Counted from the first letter of the stretch, positions 1 to 5,545 are shown. The stretch is DNA of 12,169 bases from Lachnospiraceae bacterium (GCA_016282215.1 JAEEKC010000138.1:1-12169); one strand, 5' to 3'. Notes: a model not told the origin generated them from the letters alone. A program made the numbers and translations.

Positions 1-49
1 CCTGATCTTGTGTTGGAGTGATAAATCAAAGTTAGCGGTGGATCTATAA

Positions 50-466
50 ATGGAAATAAGATATGCAGAGTTGAAAGACAAAGCTGCCTGGTTTTTGCTT
101 GACAAACATTTGCCTGATGCCGGATTTGAAGAGAAGGTCAGAGACAAACGGGGGTATGTATTGTTGGACGAAGGGAAAATAGTAGGCGTTTTACGCTATA
201 ACCTTTTCTGGGATAATACACCTTTTTGTACAATGCTTTTTATAGACGAAAAGTATCGGGGGAGAGGGTGTGGAAAGCTCCTGATGCAACACTGGGAAAG
301 TGAAATGAAGTCAATAGGATATGGGATGTTAATGACTTCAACACAAGTTGATGAGGAAGCGCAGCATTTTTATCGGAAGTTGAATTATAAAGACTGCGGA
401 GGTTTCATAGTTGATGTGCCGGGATATGAGCAGCCGATGGAAATGGTTATGATTAAGGCAGTATAA
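50..466 (+). CDS. GNAT family N-acetyltransferase
   Basis: A 138-aa protein with the GNAT (acetyl-CoA-dependent N-acetyltransferase) fold. The acetyl-CoA pyrophosphate-binding motif A is visible as RGRGCG at residues 70-75, following the strand TMLFIDEKYR. The C-terminal helix-strand motif HFYRKLNYKDCG (106-117) is the usual GNAT motif B end. The length is typical of a single-domain GNAT. The start ATG follows a weak GGTGG-type ribosome site; there is no better in-frame start. Only about 50 bases of upstream sequence are present, so the promoter cannot be judged. The acceptor substrate cannot be told from sequence. The next open frame starts 2 bases after the stop, so this gene is probably co-transcribed with the small genes that follow. 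The family call is secure; the substrate is unknown. Confidence 0.9.
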   Translation: MEIRYAELKDKAAWFLLDKHLPDAGFEEKVRDKRGYVLLDEGKIVGVLRYNLFWDNTPFCTMLFIDEKYRGRGCGKLLMQHWESEMKSIGYGMLMTSTQVDEEAQHFYRKLNYKDCGGFIVDVPGYEQPMEMVMIKAV

Positions 467-468
467 AA

Positions 469-558
469 ATGAATAATTACAGTACCAAATCGAGTTTTAA
501 GGCTATATTTACGAATATGGAGCTGACCGACTGTAAGTGGGAAGCACATACCGATTAA
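469..558 (+). pseudogene. 5' part of a probably frameshifted small gene
   Basis: A 29-codon ORF starting with MNNYSTKSSFKAIF, preceded by AAGG at 455-458. It ends in TAA at 556-558. A second frame is open from 527 (after a stop at 524-526) and runs straight into the 584-808 ORF without a stop. Reading TDC (frame of 469) and then SGKHIPIKAFEKGSRQ (frame of 584) by skipping one base near 535 gives one continuous protein of about 112 aa. I therefore read this as the N-terminal part of a single gene carrying a one-base insertion (or two-base deletion). A sequencing error is equally possible. No family was recognised. Confidence 0.45.
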
Positions 559-583
559 GGCATTTGAGAAAGGCAGCAGACAG

Positions 584-808
584 ATGGATAGCCGGGAGCT
601 GGTAGTAAGCGATATGAAGGCGCTTATCACAACTTGTGATGAGACAGTTGCGGATTTTCAGTTTTTAGGAGCAGATTTCAAAAAGCAGTTTGACATGGAG
701 TCCTACAGGTCGTTCTTTCAGGAAATGGGATACGATAATGTAGAATACCACGTTGTTAACGGAAGGATGCCCTGTGCTATTGCAGTGATCAATATGGAGA
801 TAGAATAG
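584..808 (+). CDS. hypothetical protein, 74 aa (likely 3' part of the split gene)
   Basis: A soluble, acidic 74-aa ORF beginning MDSRELVVSDMKAL and ending INMEIE, with no membrane segment and no family I recognise. The ATG at 584 has only a weak AAAGG at 569-573. The frame is open for 19 codons further upstream, back to 527, with plausible coding sequence (KHIPIKAFEKGSRQ) but no start codon. This suggests the true gene started at 469 and is broken. The next gene starts 10 bases after the stop, so it sits inside the operon-like run 50-2223. It could still be translated from 584 as a short protein. Confidence 0.5.
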   Translation: MDSRELVVSDMKALITTCDETVADFQFLGADFKKQFDMESYRSFFQEMGYDNVEYHVVNGRMPCAIAVINMEIE

Positions 809-818
809 GAGAGGATCC

Positions 819-1130
819 ATGAGATTAGCGGAATATCCGCGAAATGAAGAAGGAATGCTCGTATTTGATTTTGAAAAACTTAGTACTGAAACAAGCTGGT
901 TTAAACTGTTTCTGCCAATCTTTATCGGGATGGCTATTCTGCTTGAACTCGGCACACCGGTTATCATGTATATCATGCAGGTCATGATAAAGCATCATGA
1001 ATATGATGGTCCTTCATTTGGATACGGCATATGTATATCATTGATCTACAGTGCCGCTTTGGCCGGAGTTATCAGTAGTAATCATAAGAAAAACAAGAAG
1101 CAGGAAAAAGAACAAGATTCAGAATCATGA
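819..1130 (+). CDS. small membrane protein of unknown function
   Basis: A 103-aa protein with an acidic N-terminal stretch of about 27 residues. A long hydrophobic region follows (about 28-57, one long or two short membrane helices), then a second at about 67-87, then a highly charged C-terminal tail (NHKKNKKQEKEQD, 88-100) that would face the cytoplasm by the positive-inside rule. The ribosome site AGGAGAGG lies just before the ATG. I recognise no family. It follows the 584 ORF by 10 bases and precedes another membrane protein by 25 bases, consistent with one transcript. The coding call is well supported by the ribosome site and the composition; the function is unknown. Confidence 0.75.
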   Translation: MRLAEYPRNEEGMLVFDFEKLSTETSWFKLFLPIFIGMAILLELGTPVIMYIMQVMIKHHEYDGPSFGYGICISLIYSAALAGVISSNHKKNKKQEKEQDSES

Positions 1131-1155
1131 AAAACAATCGACAAGGAGCACTCGA

Positions 1156-1524
1156 ATGAATACATTGAAAAGAATAGTCAGAGTAATGGATGTAGCAGTA
1201 TTTATCTTCACAACGATAGCTATAGCAGGTGTCTTTTATGAAGGAATGACGCTTAAGTGGTATGACATAGTCGGAATCTTCGTTATATGTATGGATTACT
1301 CTTTTATGCCAACAACCATTTTACATCTCATAACAGATAGAAAAGAAAAGTGGTACCCGCTGCATATCTTTTCCATGGTTTTGATCATTGTGGCGATTGT
1401 AATGAAGATAGCCGGTGTAGCATATCCCGCTATAACATTGCTACTTTGGTATTTCTATTTATGGTTTTTATACGGAAGTATTCTTGTTGGCCGATATGTG
1501 CTGAAGAGAACTAGCGAAAAGTAA
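1156..1524 (+). CDS. four-helix membrane protein of unknown function
   Basis: A 122-aa hydrophobic protein with four predicted membrane helices at about residues 9-28, 36-58, 69-89 and 92-114, ending in a basic tail (VLKRTSEK). The start at 1156 is chosen because AAGGAG at 1143-1148 lies 7 bases upstream. The same frame is open back to 1051, but that would add 35 basic residues overlapping the previous gene without a ribosome site. No conserved family is recognised. It is the second of three adjacent membrane proteins in the same orientation, so a shared membrane-associated role is possible but unproven. Confidence 0.72.
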   Translation: MNTLKRIVRVMDVAVFIFTTIAIAGVFYEGMTLKWYDIVGIFVICMDYSFMPTTILHLITDRKEKWYPLHIFSMVLIIVAIVMKIAGVAYPAITLLLWYFYLWFLYGSILVGRYVLKRTSEK

Positions 1525-1575
1525 TCTGAAATTGTACTATTGAGTGCTTTCACACGGCGTTCAAAGGGGAGTCAT

Positions 1576-2223
1576 ATGAAATATGGAGAGACCGTTTTTG
1601 ATATTGCATACCTGCTTTTTGCGATAGGGACCGGAATTTATGTTCTTACAAAAAAGAAAGATAAAACAGGACGTCTGATGGGGCTTTCTGCGCTTATCCT
1701 TGGAATAGGAGATGCGTTTCACTTAATTCCACGCGTTGCATCATATTATACAGAAAATGATCTGACCGCATGGCTTGGATTTGGAAAGCTTGTTACATCA
1801 CTTACAATGACCGCTTTTTATGTGCTTTTGTTTTACTTGCATACAAATCTATATGAATGGGAAAGCAAGAGAGATCAAAAGATATCGGCAATCAGCGTGT
1901 TTCTTGTATCGATTACTCGCTTTACCATATGCTTTTCTACCGGAAACAAATGGCTTTTGGGTGGGAGTTCAGTAACCTGGGGGATCCTTCGAAATATCCC
2001 ATTTGTCATTTTAGGAGCCTGGATCATCGGGATTTATTTTATCAAAAGAGATCAGGCAGCAAATTTCCGACGTATGTGGCTTTATGTGCTGTTGTCTTTT
2101 CTTTTCTATAACCCGGTTGCCGTTTTTGCCTCGGTTTTGCCGCTTCTTGGTATGCTTATGATTCCAAAAACCATATGCTACATGCTTATGCTTGGCATTT
2201 TCATAAAAGAAGCTAGAACCTAA
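1576..2223 (+). CDS. seven-helix integral membrane protein, unknown function
   Basis: A 215-aa protein with about seven membrane helices (roughly 7-25, 34-52, 64-87, 102-120, 138-157, 166-188, 190-211). Polar residues sit inside the membrane region: the GDAFHLIPR motif at 45-53, W136 with N140, and NP at 179-180. This pattern hints at a ligand-binding or sensory/transport membrane protein, but I cannot name a family. ATG 1576 is preferred over a TTG twelve codons upstream because AAAGGGGAG (1564-1572) stands directly before it. It ends the 50-2223 run; the following 190 bases hold structured inverted repeats. GDAFHLIPR may be the family signature to search with. Confidence 0.78.
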   Translation: MKYGETVFDIAYLLFAIGTGIYVLTKKKDKTGRLMGLSALILGIGDAFHLIPRVASYYTENDLTAWLGFGKLVTSLTMTAFYVLLFYLHTNLYEWESKRDQKISAISVFLVSITRFTICFSTGNKWLLGGSSVTWGILRNIPFVILGAWIIGIYFIKRDQAANFRRMWLYVLLSFLFYNPVAVFASVLPLLGMLMIPKTICYMLMLGIFIKEART

Positions 2224-2264
2224 TCCGCCAAAAACACTGTCGGAAACATTTTCTGTATTTTGTT

Positions 2265-2338
2265 AGCCTTAAAACGATATTCAATGATTTTGCCGGCTTT
2301 ATTTGCTTTTTTTGCAAAATAGATATCGTTTTTAGGCT
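2265..2338. repeat. long inverted repeat, 16-bp arms
   Basis: AGCCTTAAAACGATAT (2265-2280) and ATATCGTTTTTAGGCT (2323-2338) pair at 15 of 16 positions around a 42-base loop. The loop itself holds TTTGC-N7-GCAAA. It lies 42 bases after the stop of the 1576 gene. No U tract follows the right arm, so it is not a standard Rho-independent terminator. It may be a processed hairpin, part of an RNA switch, or a small mobile-element relic. Confidence 0.6.
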
Positions 2339-2362
2339 GATTTTATTCTGTAAGCAAAATCA
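2285..2362. repeat. second inverted repeat overlapping the first
   Basis: TGATTTTGC (2285-2293) is perfectly complementary to GCAAAATCA (2354-2362). A further TGATTTT at 2338-2344 can pair with AAAATCA at 2356-2362 as a local hairpin. The left arm lies in the loop of the 2265-2338 repeat and the right arm lies outside it. The pairings are therefore mutually exclusive or form a pseudoknot. Confidence 0.45.
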
Positions 2363-2383
2363 CCGCCAAGGTATAGTATATAC

Positions 2384-2394
2384 AACAAGTTGTT
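2384..2394. promoter_or_regulatory. short palindrome, possible operator
   Basis: AACAA-G-TTGTT is a perfect 5+1+5 palindrome, 25 bases upstream of the ATG at 2420 and just after the AT-rich GTATAGTATATAC. It could be an operator, but I found no convincing -35/-10 pair. The same bases would also encode part of a frame-1 coding remnant (see the 2377-2484 finding). Confidence 0.25.
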
Positions 2395-2419
2395 AAGCGT
2401 AACAGACAGGAGGAAAACG

Positions 2420-2503
2420 ATGCTTACAATGTTGGTTATTACAATGGTGGTTACGGCAATCAGCAAGATGAAAAAAGAAGATGAAGAGATTGTTGCTGAA
2501 TAA
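2420..2503 (+). CDS. 27-aa hydrophobic peptide
   Basis: An ORF of 27 codons with a near-ideal ribosome site, AGGAGG at 2408-2413, six bases before ATG. The product has a hydrophobic N-terminal helix (MLTMLVITMVVTAI) followed by a charged tail (SKMKKEDEEIVAE), the layout of a single-pass small membrane protein. The following ORF begins 25 bases downstream with its own strong ribosome site. A caution: the overlapping frame 1 reads YNVGYYNGGYGNQQDEK, which looks like a Gly/Tyr/Asn-rich protein tail. The hydrophobic reading could therefore be a by-product of that frame. Confidence 0.4.
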   Translation: MLTMLVITMVVTAISKMKKEDEEIVAE

Positions 2504-2528
2504 AAAAAGAGTGATGGAGGATTTTGAA

Positions 2529-2729
2529 ATGAAAGATAAAAAAAATATGAAATGGATTCCGGTACTTTTTTATATCGCATCAGCCTGCTACTTTTTTGTA
2601 GCCTGCATGAATCTGTTTGGAGATGGATCAGTGTCAACGGGCCTTATCTATATGTCCCTTGGATCATTGAACATAGCACTTGGAAGCGTGTGGACAAAGA
2701 AAGTAAATGAAGAATACAAAGAAGAATAA
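2529..2729 (+). CDS. 66-aa two-helix membrane protein
   Basis: A small protein with a charged N-terminus (MKDKKNMK), a membrane helix at about residues 9-31 (IPVLFYIASACYFFVACMNLF), a second at about 36-55 (TGLIYMSLGSLNIALGSVW), and a charged tail rich in Lys and Glu. ATG 2529 is preferred over in-frame starts at 2481 and 2511 because GGAGG (2516-2520) stands 8 bases before it. It resembles the many unnamed two-helix small proteins of gut clostridia; no family name can be assigned. The 57-aa gene begins 18 bases after its stop, so the two are likely co-expressed. Confidence 0.7.
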   Translation: MKDKKNMKWIPVLFYIASACYFFVACMNLFGDGSVSTGLIYMSLGSLNIALGSVWTKKVNEEYKEE

Positions 2730-2747
2730 ACAGCGGAGGGCTTAGGT

Positions 2748-2921
2748 ATGGAAGAGAAAAGCAGAAAGCATAAGATAGGCGAAACCGCCAAATCCGGTAT
2801 CACATTCGGAAGTGCCCTGGCTATGGTCATCAGCTATGTAAATTGGCATTCCATTGGGTGGGCCATCATACATGGATTGTTTAGTTGGGTATATGTGATA
2901 TACTTTTTTTTGAGATATTAA
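2748..2921 (+). CDS. 57-aa small membrane protein
   Basis: A 57-aa protein starting MEEKSRKHKIGETAKSG and continuing into a hydrophobic half with SALAMVISYVNWHSIGWAII followed by HGLFSWVYVIYFFLRY. Its ribosome site GGAGGG (2735-2740) is 7 bases before the ATG. The NWHSIGWAIIHGLF...YVIYF pattern resembles an unnamed small-protein family of Firmicutes as I remember it. This is recollection, not a search. The two histidines and closely spaced Trp/Tyr residues in the hydrophobic segment are distinctive. The gene is the last before a strong terminator, so it closes the 2420-2921 transcript. Confidence 0.68.
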   Translation: MEEKSRKHKIGETAKSGITFGSALAMVISYVNWHSIGWAIIHGLFSWVYVIYFFLRY

Positions 2922-2922
2922 T

Positions 2923-2957
2923 AAACATGCCTGGTTTTATGAAACCGGGCATGTTTT
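2923..2957 (+). terminator. Rho-independent terminator
   Basis: A 15-bp stem, AAACATGCCTGGTTT (2923-2937) with AAACCGGGCATGTTT (2942-2956), containing one G-U pair and a 4-base loop TATG, followed by a short T run. It begins 2 bases after the stop of the 57-aa gene and ends that transcript. Confidence 0.9.
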
Positions 2958-3026
2958 GACATATAGGCATCTGATATTATGAAATAGCAGCCCAGACATA
3001 AAATAGTTTCGCAGGTGCCACGAAAA

Positions 3027-3035
3027 TGATATAAT
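3027..3035 (+). promoter_or_regulatory. extended -10 promoter (TGaTATAAT)
   Basis: TGATATAAT is a perfect extended -10 element. No good -35 is seen 17 bases upstream (TTTCGC), as is usual for extended -10 promoters. It lies 150 bases before the flavodoxin-like gene and immediately before the methyltransferase scrap. It most likely now drives the flavodoxin-like gene. Confidence 0.5.
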
Positions 3036-3050
3036 AGCATTTCAGCATAA

Positions 3051-3182
3051 GGTGACACTCCGCTGACTGTGGAGCATGAAAAAGAGGCCCTTATAGCTGA
3101 CGGCTTTACAAAAATCGAAGTGCTTAATCACTGGGGAACAACATATACATTGAAAGCAGGAAAGTGCAATCGGAGGAGATAA
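3051..3182 (+). pseudogene. C-terminal remnant of a class I SAM-dependent methyltransferase
   Basis: An open frame with no start codon reads GDTPLTVEHEKEAL, then IADGFTKIEVLNHWGTTYTL, then KAGK. This matches the C-terminal end of small class I SAM methyltransferases: helix, then GF..VEVL..WG.TY.L.A.K as the last beta strands. Everything upstream (the SAM-binding Rossmann half) is missing, and a TAA stop stands in the same frame at 3048-3050. The stop at 3180-3182 overlaps the ribosome site of the flavodoxin-like gene. The gene was therefore once directly upstream of and probably coupled to it. The family match is from memory of the motif. Confidence 0.55.
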
Positions 3183-3183
3183 A

Positions 3184-3729
3184 ATGAATGCATTGATCAT
3201 TAATTGCAGCCCTGTTCGAACGGGAGCAACTGCTGAAATAGTGAAGATAGTCACAGAACAGTTATCATCTAAATACAGCGTTCAGTGCATATGCATTGAT
3301 GATTATGAATTCATGTTCTGCAAAGGGTGTCGTTCATGCCATAATACAGCAAAATGTGTCATGGGTGATGCGGGTGTCATTCGGGATATAATGAGTGAAT
3401 ATGATAAGGCGGATATCATCGTGTCGGTATCGCCTTCCTATTGGGCGGATATACCCGGCCAATTTAAAGCGTTCATAGATCGTTGTACGCCGTGGTGCAA
3501 TACGCACCAGCCTCATGCAACGATCAGTTCGGGAAAGAAGGGATATGCCATTGCGCTGCGAACAGGCCCGAATATGCCGGAATGCGAAAGGATCATCGGC
3601 AGTATCGAACACTTTTACGGGCATCTTGAAATAGAATGTATTAGTCACCTGGGATTGACATCTGTCGAATACAAGGAAGATGTGGGAGCAAGGAAACAGG
3701 AGATTATGGATTTTTGCTCGAATATCTGA
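3184..3729 (+). CDS. flavodoxin-fold NAD(P)H reductase, iron-sulfur flavoprotein-like
   Basis: A 181-aa protein of the flavodoxin / NADPH-dependent FMN reductase superfamily. The phosphate-binding loop is NCSPVRTGATAEI (7-19), and SPSYWADIPGQFKAFIDR (83-100) is the second FMN-contact segment that also shapes the dimer. Between them is CKGCRSCHNTAKC, giving Cys46, 49, 52 and 58. This is the C-x2-C-x2-C-x5-C spacing of compact [4Fe-4S] iron-sulfur flavoproteins, so it may bind a cluster and act in electron transfer. Simple FMN reductases with a partial cysteine motif also exist. The start is set by GGAGGAG (3172-3178), 5 bases upstream. It stands alone after a decayed methyltransferase gene. 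Superfamily secure; cluster binding inferred. Confidence 0.88.
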   Translation: MNALIINCSPVRTGATAEIVKIVTEQLSSKYSVQCICIDDYEFMFCKGCRSCHNTAKCVMGDAGVIRDIMSEYDKADIIVSVSPSYWADIPGQFKAFIDRCTPWCNTHQPHATISSGKKGYAIALRTGPNMPECERIIGSIEHFYGHLEIECISHLGLTSVEYKEDVGARKQEIMDFCSNI

Positions 3730-3976
3730 TGATACAAACACAGAAGCATGATATGGAAGAATCCGGGTCAGACCCCATTACATATACTACTAATATGGTG
3801 CACCATTTTTGATGCATCGTTTAATTGAAAGGAATGAATAATGGTATTTATTACTCAAAATAATGACCGTAAGTGGAACAATCCTGATGAGAACTTTCGC
3901 ATTGATTTTTGCATCGCTCAAATATATGGTTGCATGAAAAAAATGACGATTATATTTCACTACCGCTCGTCTTTGA

Positions 3977-4004
3977 TTTACACGAATAAGCAAAGTAGTA
4001 TAAT
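3977..4004 (+). promoter_or_regulatory. sigma-70-type promoter TTTACA-16-TATAAT
   Basis: TTTACA (3977-3982) and a perfect TATAAT (3999-4004) are spaced by 16 bases. This is one of the best promoter matches in the window. It points into the headless membrane frame at 4004-4180 and then into the convergent 3' end of the fliB-like gene. It has no intact gene to serve. Confidence 0.5.
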
Positions 4005-4180
4005 ATCGGAATAAGATAAGCAAAAGATCGGCAGAGGTTTGGAAACAGATCGCATTGGCACTTATTCCAACGGGTATATTTTTGCTGAGTGGTATAACAA
4101 TGCTTCATGTTTTATTAATTATATCTGCGGTTACGTTTGGAATAGGACACATATACGTTACGAGTAAGAATAAGGTATAG
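4004..4180 (+). pseudogene. remnant of a small membrane protein gene
   Basis: A 58-codon frame, open from a stop at 4001-4003 to TAG at 4178-4180, with no ATG/GTG at its head. It reads KISKRSAEVWKQIALAL, then IPTGIFLLSGITMLHVLL, then IISAVTFGIGHIYVTSKNKV. That is a basic-amphipathic start, two hydrophobic segments and a basic tail, a believable membrane protein. The only in-frame starts are TTG 4055 and ATG 4100, both inside the hydrophobic part and without a ribosome site. The same frame upstream has several stops. I take it as a truncated gene; no family recognised. Confidence 0.35.
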
Positions 4181-4204
4181 GGTCCCGGAGGGGGGGAAGA
4201 GATG

Positions 4205-5314
4205 CTAGCCAATCTCCGGAATTTCCTCCTCGAAAAATGAAATGAGGGCATTGATATTCTCATCGGAGTGCTCGATCTGGCGGGAATACAAATAGATGGA
4301 CTGTTCTATGGTAAGATCCGTAGCAGCAAACAGCAGCATGATCCAGCGTACGCTCCAGATGGCGAGCATACACCTTGCATAAATCTGTCCGTCATATACG
4401 CTTCCGCAAAGGTAGGTATAAAGGAAGGATAAAAATATTTTTTCAAAAACGGCCTGTTCCCGGGGATTTGTAGGGTGCATGGCCGTTTTCCATGCATCGG
4501 AATCGTTGCCGTTTTTTAAACAATATTCTTTTATGCGAAAAACTGTATCGCTCCAGTCCTCCTCAAGGGCTTCCAGCTGAGCAAGAAAAGACAGACTTTC
4601 CATGGTGTAAGAAAAATCCAGGGGAATACCCGTTGCATTCAGGGGCTCAATTTCTTCTGGGCGGATATCGGTACTGTCGAAAACCGCCGTCTCATCTAAT
4701 CTTTCGCAGGTCTTACCGATGAGTTCTATATCCCCGTAATCGTAGCTGTGTTGCATATCAAAGGCGGCAGCGCCGATCATGGACAGGCGTTCCTGGAAGG
4801 GAAGCTCTCTTCTTTTTATGAGAGCAGCCATTTTCTCTCTGGCGTAGGCCAGTTCATCAAGCAGGAAAACATCACAGTCCTGATATTCCTCGGGATTGTC
4901 AGTTTTTTCATCAGTTTCTTCCGTAAAACCATATTCATAATCAGGATCCAAAAGCATCCTTGTGACCTCAGGACAGGAGAGGGTCAAAGTCTCTTCCCGA
5001 AGATCTAAAAAGTCTTCCTCGTGACGGGGATAGAGTCGGCAGGTGTTGCAAAGATAGTCCTCTCCCAGATGCCTTTGCAGGTCGCAAAGGCCGTCACTGC
5101 GAAGCATGGCGCATCTGCCTGCATTCTGACGGAAGCACTTTTCCCCGTAATCTATTCCCTGCTGAAGGAGGGGGGCAAACTCACCGGAGGTATCTTTATA
5201 TTTGTGAAGACTTGTTTCGTCGATGACGATCTGCCAGCCGATACAACAGCTCTTGGGGCATTTATCCGCAATGCATACAAAGTTATCGAAGCCGTTTTGT
5301 TTTCTGATCAGCAT
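4205..5314 (-). CDS. fliB: FliB-like (flagellin) lysine-N-methylase
   Basis: A 369-aa protein matching the FliB lysine-N-methylase family, which methylates surface-exposed lysines of flagellin in Salmonella. Cysteines of the family are in place: FVCIADKCPKSCC gives Cys14, 19, 23 and 24, followed by Cys60, 68, 77, 89 (YLCNTCRLYPR) and 92, and Cys114. These are proposed metal or Fe-S ligands. The C-terminal SRQIEHSDENINAL motif is also typical of the family. The start at 5314 (MLIRKQNGF) is chosen over 5377 because AAGGG stands about 8 bases before it and a promoter lies between the two. Transcribed alone and divergently from the CPBP operon. No flagellar gene is in the window, so flagellin as substrate is inferred from the family only. 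Confidence 0.87.
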   Translation of the reverse strand: MLIRKQNGFDNFVCIADKCPKSCCIGWQIVIDETSLHKYKDTSGEFAPLLQQGIDYGEKCFRQNAGRCAMLRSDGLCDLQRHLGEDYLCNTCRLYPRHEEDFLDLREETLTLSCPEVTRMLLDPDYEYGFTEETDEKTDNPEEYQDCDVFLLDELAYAREKMAALIKRRELPFQERLSMIGAAAFDMQHSYDYGDIELIGKTCERLDETAVFDSTDIRPEEIEPLNATGIPLDFSYTMESLSFLAQLEALEEDWSDTVFRIKEYCLKNGNDSDAWKTAMHPTNPREQAVFEKIFLSFLYTYLCGSVYDGQIYARCMLAIWSVRWIMLLFAATDLTIEQSIYLYSRQIEHSDENINALISFFEEEIPEIG

Positions 5315-5348
5315 GATATATCCCTTCTTCTTGCCTGAATTTTCTTGC

Positions 5349-5377
5349 ATTTTAGCATAGAAACAGAGGGGATACAA
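5349..5377 (-). promoter_or_regulatory. promoter of the fliB-like gene
   Basis: On the minus strand, TTGTAT (5377-5372) and TAAAAT (5354-5349) are 17 bases apart, with TGC before the -10 (an extended -10). Transcription would start near 5342, giving a leader of about 28 bases before the start codon at 5314. Confidence 0.5.
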
Positions 5378-5394
5378 ATGATTGCAAAAAAATG

Positions 5395-5421
5395 TTCACA
5401 ACTTTACATATGTGATATACT
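5395..5421 (+). promoter_or_regulatory. possible extended -10 promoter upstream of the repeats
   Basis: TTCACA (5395-5400), then TGA-TATACT (5413-5421) with a TG extension and a 15-base spacer. If used, it would make a leader of about 190 bases containing the direct repeats. The promoter at 5546-5574 is the stronger candidate. Confidence 0.35.
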
Positions 5422-5503
5422 AATAGAAATCGATTTCGGTGATTTACCCAAAAGGAATCATCCTCCAACAAGACAGCCATCCAAAGGGAAAAGCACTTCA
5501 TTT

Positions 5504-5534
5504 GTGCATCTTACAAGTGAAAAGTGCATCTTAC
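5504..5534 (+). promoter_or_regulatory. 11-bp direct repeat, probable LytTR regulator binding site
   Basis: GTGCATCTTAC occurs exactly twice, at 5504-5514 and 5524-5534, a period of 20 bases (about two helical turns), placing both copies on one face of the helix. The second copy ends 11 bases before the -35 at 5546. Paired direct repeats about two turns apart just upstream of a promoter are how LytTR regulators usually bind. The operon's second gene is a LytTR protein. The half-site itself does not match the classical LytTR consensus I remember. Confidence 0.5.
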
Positions 5535-5545
5535 CTTTGCATGCA

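Larger units (their letters stand above)
3730..4204. other. 475-base stretch without an intact gene
   Basis: It holds a perfect 12-bp palindrome ATGGTGCACCAT (3795-3806) followed by a T run (possibly a weak terminator for the flavodoxin-like gene), GGGTC-A-GACCC at 3766-3776, a 57-codon ORF at 3841-4014 with AAAGGA 7 bases upstream but no recognisable protein, a good promoter at 3977-4004, and a headless hydrophobic frame at 4004-4180. A run of seven or more G's lies at about 4189-4197. It looks like decayed sequence rather than missed genes. Confidence 0.5.

Noticed and set aside
1..49. Possible 3' end of an upstream gene (frame 2 stops at TAA 47-49 just before the GNAT ATG)
   Set aside because: Only 15 codons are visible, too few to support a coding call.
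3795..3806. ATGGTGCACCAT palindrome plus T run as a terminator
   Set aside because: With a usable loop only a 4-bp stem remains, too weak to call as a terminator; mentioned in the gap entry.
3841..4014. 57-codon ORF with AAAGGA upstream
   Set aside because: Product has no recognisable pattern and overlaps a strong promoter; kept only as a note in the gap entry.
3790..4023. 77-codon minus-strand frame
   Set aside because: Opposes the promoter at 3977, lacks a ribosome site and has no protein-like pattern.
4186..4240. Strong GGAGG-like site with a 12-codon ORF at 4202 on the plus strand
   Set aside because: It lies within a G run antisense to the end of fliB, and the ORF is too short; most likely chance.
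4493..5338. Several open frames on the plus strand opposite fliB
   Set aside because: Shadows of the fliB-like coding strand; no ribosome sites and no family motifs.
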